Shown one piece after another: positions 8,621 to 17,809 of a stretch of DNA of 64,000 nt (positions are counted from its first letter, which is position 1; each line of letters opens with the position of its first letter). The notes beneath the pieces were generated by a model. The model was not told the origin of the DNA, made no database searches, and was given only the letters and a program-made list of their open reading frames with translations. Origin of the DNA: Russula earlei (taxonomy: Eukaryota; Basidiomycota; Agaricomycetes; Russulales; Russulaceae); contig JAGFNK010000270.1 of assembly GCA_025769875.1 (NCBI GenBank), positions 1 through 64,000 on the forward strand, given 5' to 3'. The position numbers and the translations under genes were made by a program.

Positions 8621-11080
8621 TTACACGGCAATTACAGTGGGATGCAGAGAGTGGGCAGGTCCAGGTCCAGGTCCAGGCTCGTACGCGGGGGGCGCGTCGC
8701 CCAGCGCGCCTTCGTGTCCAGACACGAGACGCTCGTACTCGAGAGTCCTTTCTAACAGCTCGTCCCGCGTCGCCCCGAACGGCGCCGCGGGGAGCATCGG
8801 GCTCGCTTCGACGACCGTTCTCTCGCCGCCGGTCCCGCGCCTACGCGCGCGTCGTTGGCGCTCGGCCTCGCACGGACAGTCGGGCGTGCTCGGAGTCACC
8901 CTTGCGCTGTCGTCGAGCGTCTCGGAGTAGCGCGGCAGCGCGGTATACTCTGCGCGGGCATAACACTGTCGGGGACAAGGAGAGCCGCAGGTGTCAGCCG
9001 GGGCGAACCCAAGGCCGAAAAAAAAGGAGGGCAACGCACCGAGAGGATGTGCACCGGCGTCCGAACAACGATCTCAAAGAGCTTGGTCTTGCCCGTCTTG
9101 GGATCCACGCCCGCATCGTCTCCTCGGGAAATTCGCATCGTAAACCGTAGCGCGTGTGTGACATGGACGGAGCTTTCTCTGCTTCTACTTGTCGCGTGAA
9201 GCACGTCGCAGTCTGCGGGGAGGTACAGCTTGGCGCGAACGGGCCAAGGACCGGGCCCTAAGAGCTGCGATACTTGCTCCGATGGATTGGCCCCCAAAGG
9301 CCGAAGGGCGGCGAGCGGTGAATTCTCATAGGCAAGCGGGTCGCGTGAGCTGAGCGGCAGCAACGGCTTTGTCTCGTCATCGTTCTGCAGGCTGATGAGA
9401 TGAATGACGGTGTTGACGGTACGCGTCATGTTCACCCCACCAACGTAGCTGTTGACACGCTCTAGAGACGAAAACATCTCAGAGAGCGAGTCGAGGAACG
9501 CACAGAATTAGAATTTGCTTACCTTCTATGTCGACGGCAAGTTTATACAGCCGGATCTTTGCCAGTGGCATGAAGATCATCTTAATGTCGAAGGATCCGC
9601 CAATGGTGAAGACTTTTTTAGAGACCTTGAAAAGGTACTGCAGTTGATCTTCCCAAGGCCTCTCGATGACAACATCCCCTATCATCTCGGCGTCTACTTC
9701 AGCGGGTATAGAAACAACTTGCACCTCGCGAGTGGCGGTGAGGTTTGAAGTGAACACGCCCGGCCGCTGAGCTTTGGCCACAAGCTTCCATGATACGGAG
9801 CCGCCGTTACACTCCAGTGATGCCGGCATGTGAGACGGAATCTCGAAAAATATGGGGAAGGTATACGTCCCTGCCTTCGGGAGTTAGACGGCCGACTACG
9901 GAAGGACGTCCGAACGCGACAGACCTTTCCGAAACTCCTGCCATCCGTCTCCGACTTCCTTGCGCTCCTCTTCTCCGACCCTTCCCAGAGCATGGCTCGG
10001 AAGTAAGGGATGTCGTTTTACGCTGCCCTTCTCCCGGCCACGCTCTCTGCCGGCGGACTGCGGACTCTGGGGGCGACCCTCCTCGTGCACCGGTGAACTC
10101 GGATGCGAGCCCCGTCCAAAGATAGAGCCAAGGCTCAGTGATGGATGTGATCGGTGACCTTTGCCAGTGGAACAGTCAGGGGCGGGGGATGCGATAGTGC
10201 TCCGTCCAGGGTGGTTTGATGAACGAGGCGTCTGGGTATCTCCTAAACTAGCGGCGCGAGAGTGTGCAAGATTTCTGCGTGCATGAATGTCTGGGGAAAA
10301 AGAAAGGAAGGTTCAGCCAGACGGTTGGCAGGGCGGATTGTGGTGGTGGTGGTGGTGGTGGGCAGGGACTTACGGGCAGGTGATGGAGTGCCGACCGGCG
10401 GGAACGAGGAAACCGAGGCGGAGGGCGAATCAACGAACTGGACCAAAGTGGGCGTTTGGGTCGTCACTTCCTCTTCTGTTGTCGGAGGGAAGGAAAGTGG
10501 CGACGGCGCCGCTGGGCGGTTAAGATGTGCCACGGGATCTCGCTGGAAGACAAGGTGGTCTGCGCTCGAGCGCCTTCGTACGCGCATTCTGCCTCTCTCA
10601 TTGACGTCATTGGCATGGACAGGAGGAGGAACTGGTAGAGCGGGTGGAGCAGGATCGATTTCTGCTTCGGGTGGGGTCGTCGGAGGGTGGCCGTTTTCAT
10701 TCTCGTTGGTATAGTGGGATACACCGGGGTCCACGGAAAGGGACCGTCTAGCGCAGGATGCGGCGCGAAAGAATACTTGGGTTGCACCGAAAATCTTGCG
10801 GACTTCTGTGGTGCCCAGTCCTGGGGATCTTTTCAGAAGGGATCGAGAGGTGAGCAGGGAACATACCCTCAGTCCAAGAAGCACAGGATGAAGCTTGTAA
10901 TTCTACTTCGATGCTGGAGATCCTGCTAGCCTTGGAAAGGTCGAGGGCCAGCAGACCCCTTAGGACGGATGGAGCGGCACCAGAAGTATCGGCTGTTCGG
11001 AGAATGACGAGGGGCTCTGTGAGGGTGATTGTGAGCGAGCTTTTGGAAGGGGCGTGCTGAGATTGGGACGGGTTCAACAT
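8621..11080 (-). CDS. Alpha-arrestin family protein (ART/LDB19-like), Rsp5 adaptor
   Basis: Six exons: 10867-11080, 10374-10805, 9925-10290, 9523-9870, 9040-9461 and 8621-8965, giving about 708 residues. The arrestin-N half begins with a hydrophobic strand pattern (SLTITLTEPLVIL). A disordered Ser/Pro/Arg insert follows. The conserved GTYTFPIFFEIPSHMPASL and SWKLVAKAQRPG mark the end of the N-fold, and the C-fold follows. The tail carries PPAY and LPRY, which fit the PPxY/LPxY motifs that recruit Rsp5/Nedd4 ligases. Such proteins direct ubiquitination and endocytosis of plasma-membrane transporters. An in-frame Met 29 codons further upstream (11167) is an alternative start. Gly-Pro repeats near the C-terminus come from a short GGTCCA tandem at 8657-8676. 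Confidence 0.85.
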
Positions 11081-11333
11081 GAATTGTGTGCTTGGATGGA
11101 GAGGAGGAAAGTGGGAGCTTAAATCATCGAGGCATGTCTCATTAGATGTGTCACATGGCTGATTCACCCTACCCGAGGCTTATTCAAAGGCGTAAACGAC
11201 ACCAGGCTGATCATTGAACACTCGTTCCTGCCCATTCAATCGCCTCCATTTCAAAACAACTTCGGCCCCATCATCTCCTGTCTCTCGTAATCGCAACATG
11301 TACGTGAGCTGTTCTGTTGGTCACATGGGCACG

Positions 11334-12300
11334 TCAATAAGTTAATGAAATCGGGCGTGAAACGAACGGACCGCTGGAGTCCTCGAATGTGCCAACCCAT
11401 TCAAAGTAATGATGCATCAGAAACGCCACACGATAAGGGGAATCGCTCTGGCCGCCCAGATCCGCGTCCGTCGGCCCACGGTTGCGAGGGTTCAACACTG
11501 GCAGGCTCATAGAATCCAGCCTGGAATCCATGAGGACGAGACATACATCGCATCTGCGTGACCCGTCGCTTTCGGTCTTCGGAGGCAGGGGCGCCAGAGC
11601 ATCAAACATAACTTACCGAGGCGCTTGCTCTGACAGTGATCTCAACGTCGTCAGGGCGTGTGCCACCAGGGACAAGTACGACTGCGAGGCCGTGACTGGT
11701 TCGACGGCGTCGTCAGATCGATCGATAGAGCGATGTTCAATAAAGCTAAAAGGGAATTACGGTCCAGCGACCTCCCCGTCATAAAAGTACGACGAAAACT
11801 CGTGGAGGAGCACGAGGCAAGGCGACGCGATCTCGAGCCGAGACGGCGCCGCGTCAGGCTGCGCGCTCCTGAGCATCGAGAGAGCCACGGAGGCATGCAG
11901 CGCGGTGGGCGGATAGCTGGGCGCGAATTGGTTCATTTATACGGTCCGCCCGCCGGAAAGGCATGATACAGACAAGACATCGACCCGGGACAAAGCTTGA
12001 GAGACCGCGCCGTAGCCGCCACACTCGTTGAGCCAATCGTCGTTGAGGTCTCGCAAAGCGGACACAAAGTTATCGCGGGACGGGGGTGAGGAGGACGGCC
12101 CTCGAATCGGGGCGGTTCGCGAGGTGGGTCAAGCAAAGGTGGATGGGCGCCGAGGCATGGTACGGCCCTTTGAGGAGCAGAGTGGTAAAGTCGGGCAAGG
12201 CGGGGCTCGGGAGGGGAAACAGGGTGGTCATTGCTATTATTACTATTGATAATAATAAAAATATAGCTCGCCTCTCTCGGTCCGGTCCGGCCCTTCCCTC
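11334..12300 (-). CDS. Unidentified multi-exon gene
   Basis: Coding-like blocks on the minus strand include SALRDLNDDWLNECGGYGAV (about 12000-12070), LALHASVALSMLRSAQ-like sequence (about 11880-11930) followed by LVLLHEFSSYFYDGE (about 11780-11820), and SYLSLVAHALTTLRSLSEQ (about 11620-11680). A C-terminal exon ends at a stop at 11334. They sit in different frames and are separated by plausible GT...AG introns, so a spliced gene is likely. I recognise no family. The 5' end should lie upstream of about 12070, head to head with MDM10. Confidence 0.4.
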
Positions 12301-12320
12301 CTCCTCATCCTCAGGCTGAG

Positions 12321-14035
12321 ATGCACCCGTTCGCGACTTACTGTCCTCCGCACTTATTACAAGGCCACCGGCTGGAATGAAGACAATCTATACGCCAACT
12401 TTACCAGGTCATCCAATGGTCTGCACATCCCCCGTCTGCCCCGCCGACCGCCACTCATCTCTCTCCTTCCTATACAGCCGTCCTCGACTTCATCGTCCCC
12501 CGTGGCCTGCATCTCTCCATATCCAAGTCCCCAAACACGCTCTTCCAGACGACATATTCGATGAACGCTCTTCCCTCGCTCAACGGCTCTGTCGGCTATA
12601 TCTTCACCTCCTGCCACCTCGACATAAAAAATTCGAAAAACGTTCATTTCAAGGACACCCTCGATCGCTTCAAGGTCTACCATCAGCCTCGGAGGCCCGC
12701 CCCCAAAGAGGAAGAGTATCTGGCCGGCGAACGCGTCCATACCCGCGGTACGTGGTGCGCACACAATCCTCGCCGCCACCCCCAGAAAACTGATGTCGCG
12801 ATCCCAGATTACCTCCTTTACGGTCGTCTCTACGTCCCCACCAGCCGCCTCGACGCGCTCTACTCCACGAGGCTGTCGCCCACTCTGCAAGCCCTCGTCG
12901 CGGCCATCTCTGATCCCCGCGCCGACCGCAGACAGTCGCAGTCGACCCGCACCGTGTCCGCGTCGTCCCCGAGCAACGTCATGTTCAGCCTGCAGCACGA
13001 CACCGGTCGCTGGTGCACCGAGTACACCTACAGCGCCGAGGACAGCATGCTCGGCGTGCGGGTACTTCACAACTTTGGCAAGCTCGCGCCACCCTTCTCC
13101 GAAAGCGTCGTCGTCGACGAGTCCGAGCAGCAGCAGCAGCAGCAGCAGCGCTTTGCCGCCTCACGCGCCGGCGGCACGAGCGGGGGGGCGACGACGAACA
13201 TGAATAAGAGGATAGACGAAGAGGACGCGATGGAAGGCGGGCTCAGGGGCAGGATCTCTGCGGGCGCCGAGATATACTTCAGCGCAAAGGAGAAGAGTGC
13301 AGGAGGTCCGTATCCGCCCGTCGTCCCCCAACCGTGTCTCTGGTGAACCCAAAAACGCCGACCGCTGACCCACCGTTCTGGCAGTATCGACGGGCATCCG
13401 GTTCACCACCCTCCCAGACGCGGCCGCGCCGTCATTCCAACCGGGCCCTACTCCACCCCCAGAGTCCTCGACGCTCCCGTCGTCGTCGTCGTCGTCGTCA
13501 TCGCCTACACATCCCTCTTCCTCTCCCTCCCCCATCTCCGAACCGCCGACCACCATCACCGCGCTCTTCAACCCCATGATGGGCCACATGTCCGGCGCGT
13601 ACACCGCGCAGGTGTCGAGGGACCTCTCGCTGAGCACCCGGTTCGACTTTAACGTCTACAGCTACGAGAGCGAATGGACCATGGGGGCCGAGTGGTGGCT
13701 CCGACCGTTGCGGTCAAAGTCGGCCTCGGCCTCGGACGGATCGGTCGACGACGCGTCCGCCGTCCCGTCCTCGTCGTTCTCGGAGACGACGACCACGTCG
13801 CCGCACGACGTCACCGGCGTGGTCAAAGCTCGGGCCTCGACGTCCAACGTAGGTTCCTCCTTTGTGCTCCCCCGTATCGTGAAGCGTTGATCGTGCTACG
13901 CAGGACATTGCGCTGCTCTGGGAGGGCCGTCTGAACAACGTCCTGGTCGGACTCGGCGTCGCGTCCAACCTGTCGAGCGGTGCCAAACCGATCAAGTCGT
14001 TCGGGCTAGAGCTATCTTATTTTAGTTCAGGGTAG
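12321..14035 (+). CDS. MDM10: Mitochondrial distribution and morphology protein 10 (ERMES, beta-barrel); apparent frameshift near N-terminus
   Basis: Exons: 12321-12418, 12478-12747, 12808-13305, 13385-13848 and 13904-14035. Conserved blocks are YYKATGWNEDNLYANF, LDFIVPRGLHLSISKSPN, MNALPSLNGSVGYIF, DYLLYGRLYVP and FDFNVYSYESEWTMG. The C-terminus GLELSYFSSG is a typical beta-signal for outer-membrane barrels. Mdm10 anchors the ERMES ER-mitochondria tether and also acts with the SAM complex. The Met-His-Pro-Phe-Ala start at 12321 is one base out of frame with LRTYYKATGW; the shift falls within 12339-12346. An extra base in the consensus or a real mutation would explain it. Loop insertions are low-complexity (poly-Gln at about 13123-13149, poly-Ser at about 13475-13505). 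Confidence 0.9.
13123..13149. repeat. CAG microsatellite encoding poly-Gln in MDM10
   Basis: A run of about eight to nine CAG codons inside exon 3 of MDM10, translating to Gln after Glu. It lies in a variable loop of the barrel. A second codon repeat, (CGT)n/(TCG)n encoding Ser, lies at about 13475-13505. Confidence 0.85.
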
Positions 14036-14386
14036 TCGGGTCAGAGTCGTCATGTCATGCGTTCAGTCATGGCTAGATCGATTACTGGGTGGTGGCCCTT
14101 GAGATTGAGATTGATTACGTTTCGAATGGTTTGACGACGCCGCAACTTTAATCATGAAACCAGAGACGACGATACATGTGTATTCAAGCAGGAACAAACC
14201 AAACAAATGGCACGAGAAGCAGCGGGGGGTATGAGTCACGAATTTCAAAAAAAAGATAAGCCAAACAAGAAAGGCATTAATGAAGATGTTGATGTTTCGA
14301 CCTGTGTCTCACAGTCTAGTATAGTTGAGAGGTGATGACAGAATGATGATCGTGCGTGGTGTGAGAGAGAGCGCGGTGGCCAGCTA
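14036..14386. other. Intergenic between convergent MDM10 and the RGG-protein gene
   Basis: About 350 bp with no gene. It contains AT-rich 3'-UTR-like sequence, for example the AAAAAA tract near 14248. The two flanking genes converge here. Confidence 0.5.
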
Positions 14387-16207
14387 TCACTCGGACGACG
14401 TGGCCGAATTCGTCGCCGCCACCTCCCTCTTGGGAGGGACCGTCCCGAGCGTCTTGGCGAGCCTCGTCATGGCGTCCACGGTGATGACCGGACGGCTGTG
14501 CTGCCGGCGGTGAGTCACGGGCGAGGACTGCGTGCGTCCGTGGTGCGGGCCCTTGGTCGCGCCAGCCCCCGCCGGCGTCGACGAGCCCGAGAAAAAGCCG
14601 CGGCGGCCTCCGGCGGAGAACGGAGGCGGGCGCCCCAGCGTCTGCGACCGGCCGTGAGTGGGGGCGTTGCACGGCGCGGATCGCGGTCCTTCGGAGAGCT
14701 CGCCAGAGTCGGGCGCCGCCGTGGGTACGTTGGTGGACGCGGTGAGGCCCTCTTTGCCAGCCTCGTCATCTGCTTCTGTGCCGCGCGCCTCGCAGGGTGC
14801 ATGCGTGGCGTGGGAGGGTGCGTGCATAGAATCGGCCAAGCCTCGGCCAGACTGGATGGGTGGCGTGACGGAAGAGGGGGGTGGTGGGAGTTGAGAGGTA
14901 GAACCGGAGATGTGGGGTGGTGTGTCCTTGGATGGACCAACCTCCGAAGCCGGCGTGGGCTCTGAAGGAAGGGAGGCACCAAGGGGTTGCGAAACGGCGG
15001 GGGGAGAAGATGGATGTGGCTGAGAAGATGGCGCAGATAACCCCGGGGACCGGTCTTCTGGGTTGCCACCAGCTCCCACAAGCGACGACGGTGCTTCGGC
15101 GACACCTGCGCCATGGCCGTTGTCTAGCCCATGCGCCGGAACGGCCGGTGCCCCATTCGCGATGTTAGGAGATAGTGAGCCAGAGCCGACAGAAGGCGAA
15201 GGGGTGGTCTTGTCAAAGCTGTGAGGAAGCTGCTTCAACGAGTCGTCCAGAATGGGCGACATGAGCTGCAGTTGCGCTTTCTCAACGCTCGCCGTTGCGC
15301 CGGGCTTGAGGTCGGCAGGTGGGACAGAGCTGGGTGGAACACCCCAGTCGTCAAGATCTGGGAGACTGTCGTCTTCGTCGCCGGCCCAGTCGATGTGGCT
15401 TCCGGGCGTGGAAGGCCTGTGGTCCATAGCCAAAGCCCGGACGTGTTCCACCAGCGAATCGATGTTTGACTTTGCCGAGGCGCCGGCCAGGGTGGGAGCA
15501 GTGGAGAGGTTCGGAGGAGCTGTCTTTGGAGGCGACTCTTCCTTGGGATGCGGAGACGACGGCCCTGAGCTCGACCTTTGCGCTTTCATGGCAGATGCCA
15601 ATGTCTCTACCGTCAAGTTCTCGGATGATATTGTGGCCGCAGAAGGCTTGTTGTGGGATCGTCTACGGCGACGTGCGGATGGTCTGGAAGATGTGGTAGA
15701 CGCAGAGTGTGGTGTGGAACCAAATGACGTGACGGTCGGGGACGCAGGCTGTATTGTCAATGAAGGCAGCTTGTCTGCCGCGCGTTGGGATGGACGTCGG
15801 GGGCCTGCCTTGGGCTTTTCCGGGGGCTCGACGCTAGGAGGCGTTTGCGCGAGCGAAGTGGAAGTGGAAGAGGCGTTCTTGCTTGTCGTAGCCGCATGTG
15901 AAGGGGGGGACACGATGGAAAGGTTCGACTTGAATGGGACAGGGGTGGCAGTTGGGGCATTGACGCCCTTCTCCGTCGGGGCGGAGGTATGACCTTTGAC
16001 CCCTCGCGAGGAAGCACCTCCACGTCGTCCCCCTCGACCGCCACGACCGCGGTCGCTAGGGTTTGCACCCCCGCGGATTTTGTTCGTGGTGCGGAGGGTA
16101 GAAGTGCGCTCTCCGGCTTGTCTCCAGTCCAGTCGAGTGGGAGAGGGGCCAGCAGGGGGTGGAATGGAGAGAGAGGCCATGAGGAATCGATAGATGTGTT
16201 CTTCCAA
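14387..16207 (-). CDS. Large intrinsically disordered protein with RGG repeats
   Basis: An open frame of 606 residues. An N-terminal helix-like segment (EEHIYRFLMASLSI) is followed by an RG-rich patch (GRGGRGGRRGGASSRG), then more than 450 residues dominated by Pro, Ser, Thr and Ala. The C-terminus is VITVDAMTRLAKTLGTVP. RGG boxes commonly bind RNA, so an RNA-associated role is possible, but no folded domain is recognised. In-frame coding-like sequence (ISQALKRTRL) continues upstream of the first Met to an AG at about 16239, so an upstream exon may exist. It is divergent from SmG across 254 bp. Confidence 0.65.
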   Translation of the reverse strand: MEEHIYRFLMASLSIPPPAGPSPTRLDWRQAGERTSTLRTTNKIRGGANPSDRGRGGRGGRRGGASSRGVKGHTSAPTEKGVNAPTATPVPFKSNLSIVSPPSHAATTSKNASSTSTSLAQTPPSVEPPEKPKAGPRRPSQRAADKLPSLTIQPASPTVTSFGSTPHSASTTSSRPSARRRRRSHNKPSAATISSENLTVETLASAMKAQRSSSGPSSPHPKEESPPKTAPPNLSTAPTLAGASAKSNIDSLVEHVRALAMDHRPSTPGSHIDWAGDEDDSLPDLDDWGVPPSSVPPADLKPGATASVEKAQLQLMSPILDDSLKQLPHSFDKTTPSPSVGSGSLSPNIANGAPAVPAHGLDNGHGAGVAEAPSSLVGAGGNPEDRSPGLSAPSSQPHPSSPPAVSQPLGASLPSEPTPASEVGPSKDTPPHISGSTSQLPPPPSSVTPPIQSGRGLADSMHAPSHATHAPCEARGTEADDEAGKEGLTASTNVPTAAPDSGELSEGPRSAPCNAPTHGRSQTLGRPPPFSAGGRRGFFSGSSTPAGAGATKGPHHGRTQSSPVTHRRQHSRPVITVDAMTRLAKTLGTVPPKREVAATNSATSSE

Positions 16208-16461
16208 ACGTGTCCGCTTGAGCGCTTGCGAAATTCTGTGAAGAGAAGGAGAAGGATAGACTCACGAGGGATTCAGGTATCAGTATCGGTCAGTAGATGT
16301 TACTATGTAGGTGTAGGTAGGAAATGTTCTGATGATGGATAGGAGTTGTTGAGGAGGTCAGGATGAGTCGAGAGGAGAGCTGATGTGAGCCTGCCCAGAG
16401 TGGAAAGGTCGGGCAGGGCAGGACAGCTCGTGGCCACGGCCTTTCTTCCTACCAAACGACA
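16208..16461. promoter_or_regulatory. Likely shared promoter region between the RGG gene and SmG
   Basis: A 254-bp gap separates the two divergent start codons. No TATA box stands out. The arrangement suggests shared regulation, by inference from spacing only. Confidence 0.4.
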
Positions 16462-16815
16462 ATGTCCAAAGCGTCTCAGCCCGAACTTAAAAAGGTTTCT
16501 CATCCCCTGCATCGGGCTGGTGCTCCCTCCGTGCTCATTCTTTTGCGTTCATAGTTTATGGACAAGAGATTGTTCATCAATTTGCAAGGCGGCCGTAAGG
16601 TCAGCGGGACCTTGCGCGGTTACGACCTTTTCCTCAATCTTGTCATCGACGACGCCCAAGAGGAGACGACTCCCGCACAAAGGCATCCAATTGGCACCGT
16701 CGTACGTCGCATGGGCGGCCTCTTGGTTTTCCGCCGCCACTAATAGATGGGTTACGAACAGGTCATCCGCGGGAACAGCGTCACTTCGATGGAGACATTA
16801 GAAGCGACATCATAG
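16462..16815 (+). CDS. Small nuclear ribonucleoprotein G (SmG)
   Basis: Three exons, 16462-16494, 16555-16701 and 16762-16815, give 77 residues, the family size. MSKASQPELKKFMDKRLF leads into the Sm1 motif (LQGGRKVSGTLRGYDLFLN). The Sm2 motif is GTVVIRGNSVTSME. SmG is part of the heptameric Sm ring on U1, U2, U4 and U5 snRNAs in the nucleus and is required for splicing. Both introns are GT-AG and 60 bp long. It is divergent from the RGG-protein gene. Confidence 0.95.
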
Positions 16816-17809
16816 CGTATGGCTTGCATGTGCAGAAATTTGTTCATCTTTGATCGCGAGTAAAACATGAAACTGCTGGTGCTTCACTCTAAGGTTTTTT
16901 CTCGATGCGCCCACCAAGTACAGACACAAATATTGACTAGCCATGTCCTGCGACCAGCTTTGCATCGTTGAGCGGGCCCGCATGCGACGCGCACCAAATA
17001 CCGAAAACGCACGGGTGACTCGCTGTTTTTTTGAGACTCCTTATTCTCAGCATCACAGCGCGAACGCGAGTTAAGAGTTTGGGGCTCTTCTCTTAATATT
17101 CATTTACATCGAGTATAGGGTTAGGGTTAGGACAACGTTCCGACAAAAATGAGGGCCCGCCCAGCCCGAGGGCCGGTGCGGGACAGGAAAATATTGAGAC
17201 GGTGCATGAACCGAAGCCCATACAAACCACGAGTTCCCCCTGAGGACAAGGTCGCCGTGCTATGGGAGGCCCTCATAGCCCATAAACCCAGGTAGATGAA
17301 GGGACCTATGCCATCAAGGTAAGTATGAAGATTTATCTTCTCATGCGACGCGATTTATATCTCCAATCAATAGCGCACGGACCACTCTCTTTAGGGCCGG
17401 CGCATGTTCCCTACAGCGTCACTCCGGTGACTCGAGGTGGGCAGAGATTCAAGACATGCCAGGTCACGGATAGGGTGTTTACAAGTGCCATATGACTGGG
17501 GGCCATGGTGAAAGGATAAAACTTGTATAACGTATCTAATTGACTGGGTGCAACGCAGCAGAATTGTACGATATAGGATGGCGGCTATTCAAACACAACA
17601 TACTACTACAACGCGAAGGTCAAGGGATGTAAAAAATTTATGTTACAACCAAACAGAAGTATGTACTGGTGCGAATCGTATGTGTACTACGATGACAAAA
17701 GGTGAAGCTGAAAATGACGAATGAATCGGCAGTGGTAATTGAATGTCTTGAGGATGTAGGTACCTTTGGCCACTTCCGTGTTGTGCGGCTCCATAATACC
17801 TAAGCTCAA
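16816..17809. other. Nearly gene-free 1-kb interval
   Basis: Only one small open frame is visible, 17149-17295 (48 codons, Arg-rich start, VAVLWEALIAHKPR end), with no homology that I recognise. The interval also holds the TTAGGG-type tract at 17116-17131. Otherwise nothing is supported. Confidence 0.5.
17116..17131 (+). repeat. Short interstitial telomere-like tract (TTAGGG)
   Basis: TAGGGTTAGGGTTAGG, about 2.7 units of the canonical TTAGGG repeat, lies inside the gene-poor interval between SmG and the kinase. A tract this short can arise by chance, by telomerase-mediated break repair, or as a binding site for telobox factors. Confidence 0.7.

Noticed and set aside
10341..10360. (GGT)n run in the arrestin gene as an exon
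   Set aside because: It falls in the intron between 10291 and 10373; the reading frame is restored only by splicing it out.
12357..13070. Long minus-strand open frame of 237 codons
   Set aside because: It is antisense to the well-supported MDM10 exons and has no family-like content; it arises from GC-rich codon bias.
14498..15992. Several long plus-strand frames
   Set aside because: They mirror the low-complexity GC-rich RGG-protein gene on the other strand.
17149..17295. 48-codon ORF as a gene
   Set aside because: Short, no recognised domain, no splice-supported extension; mentioned only within the intergenic entry.
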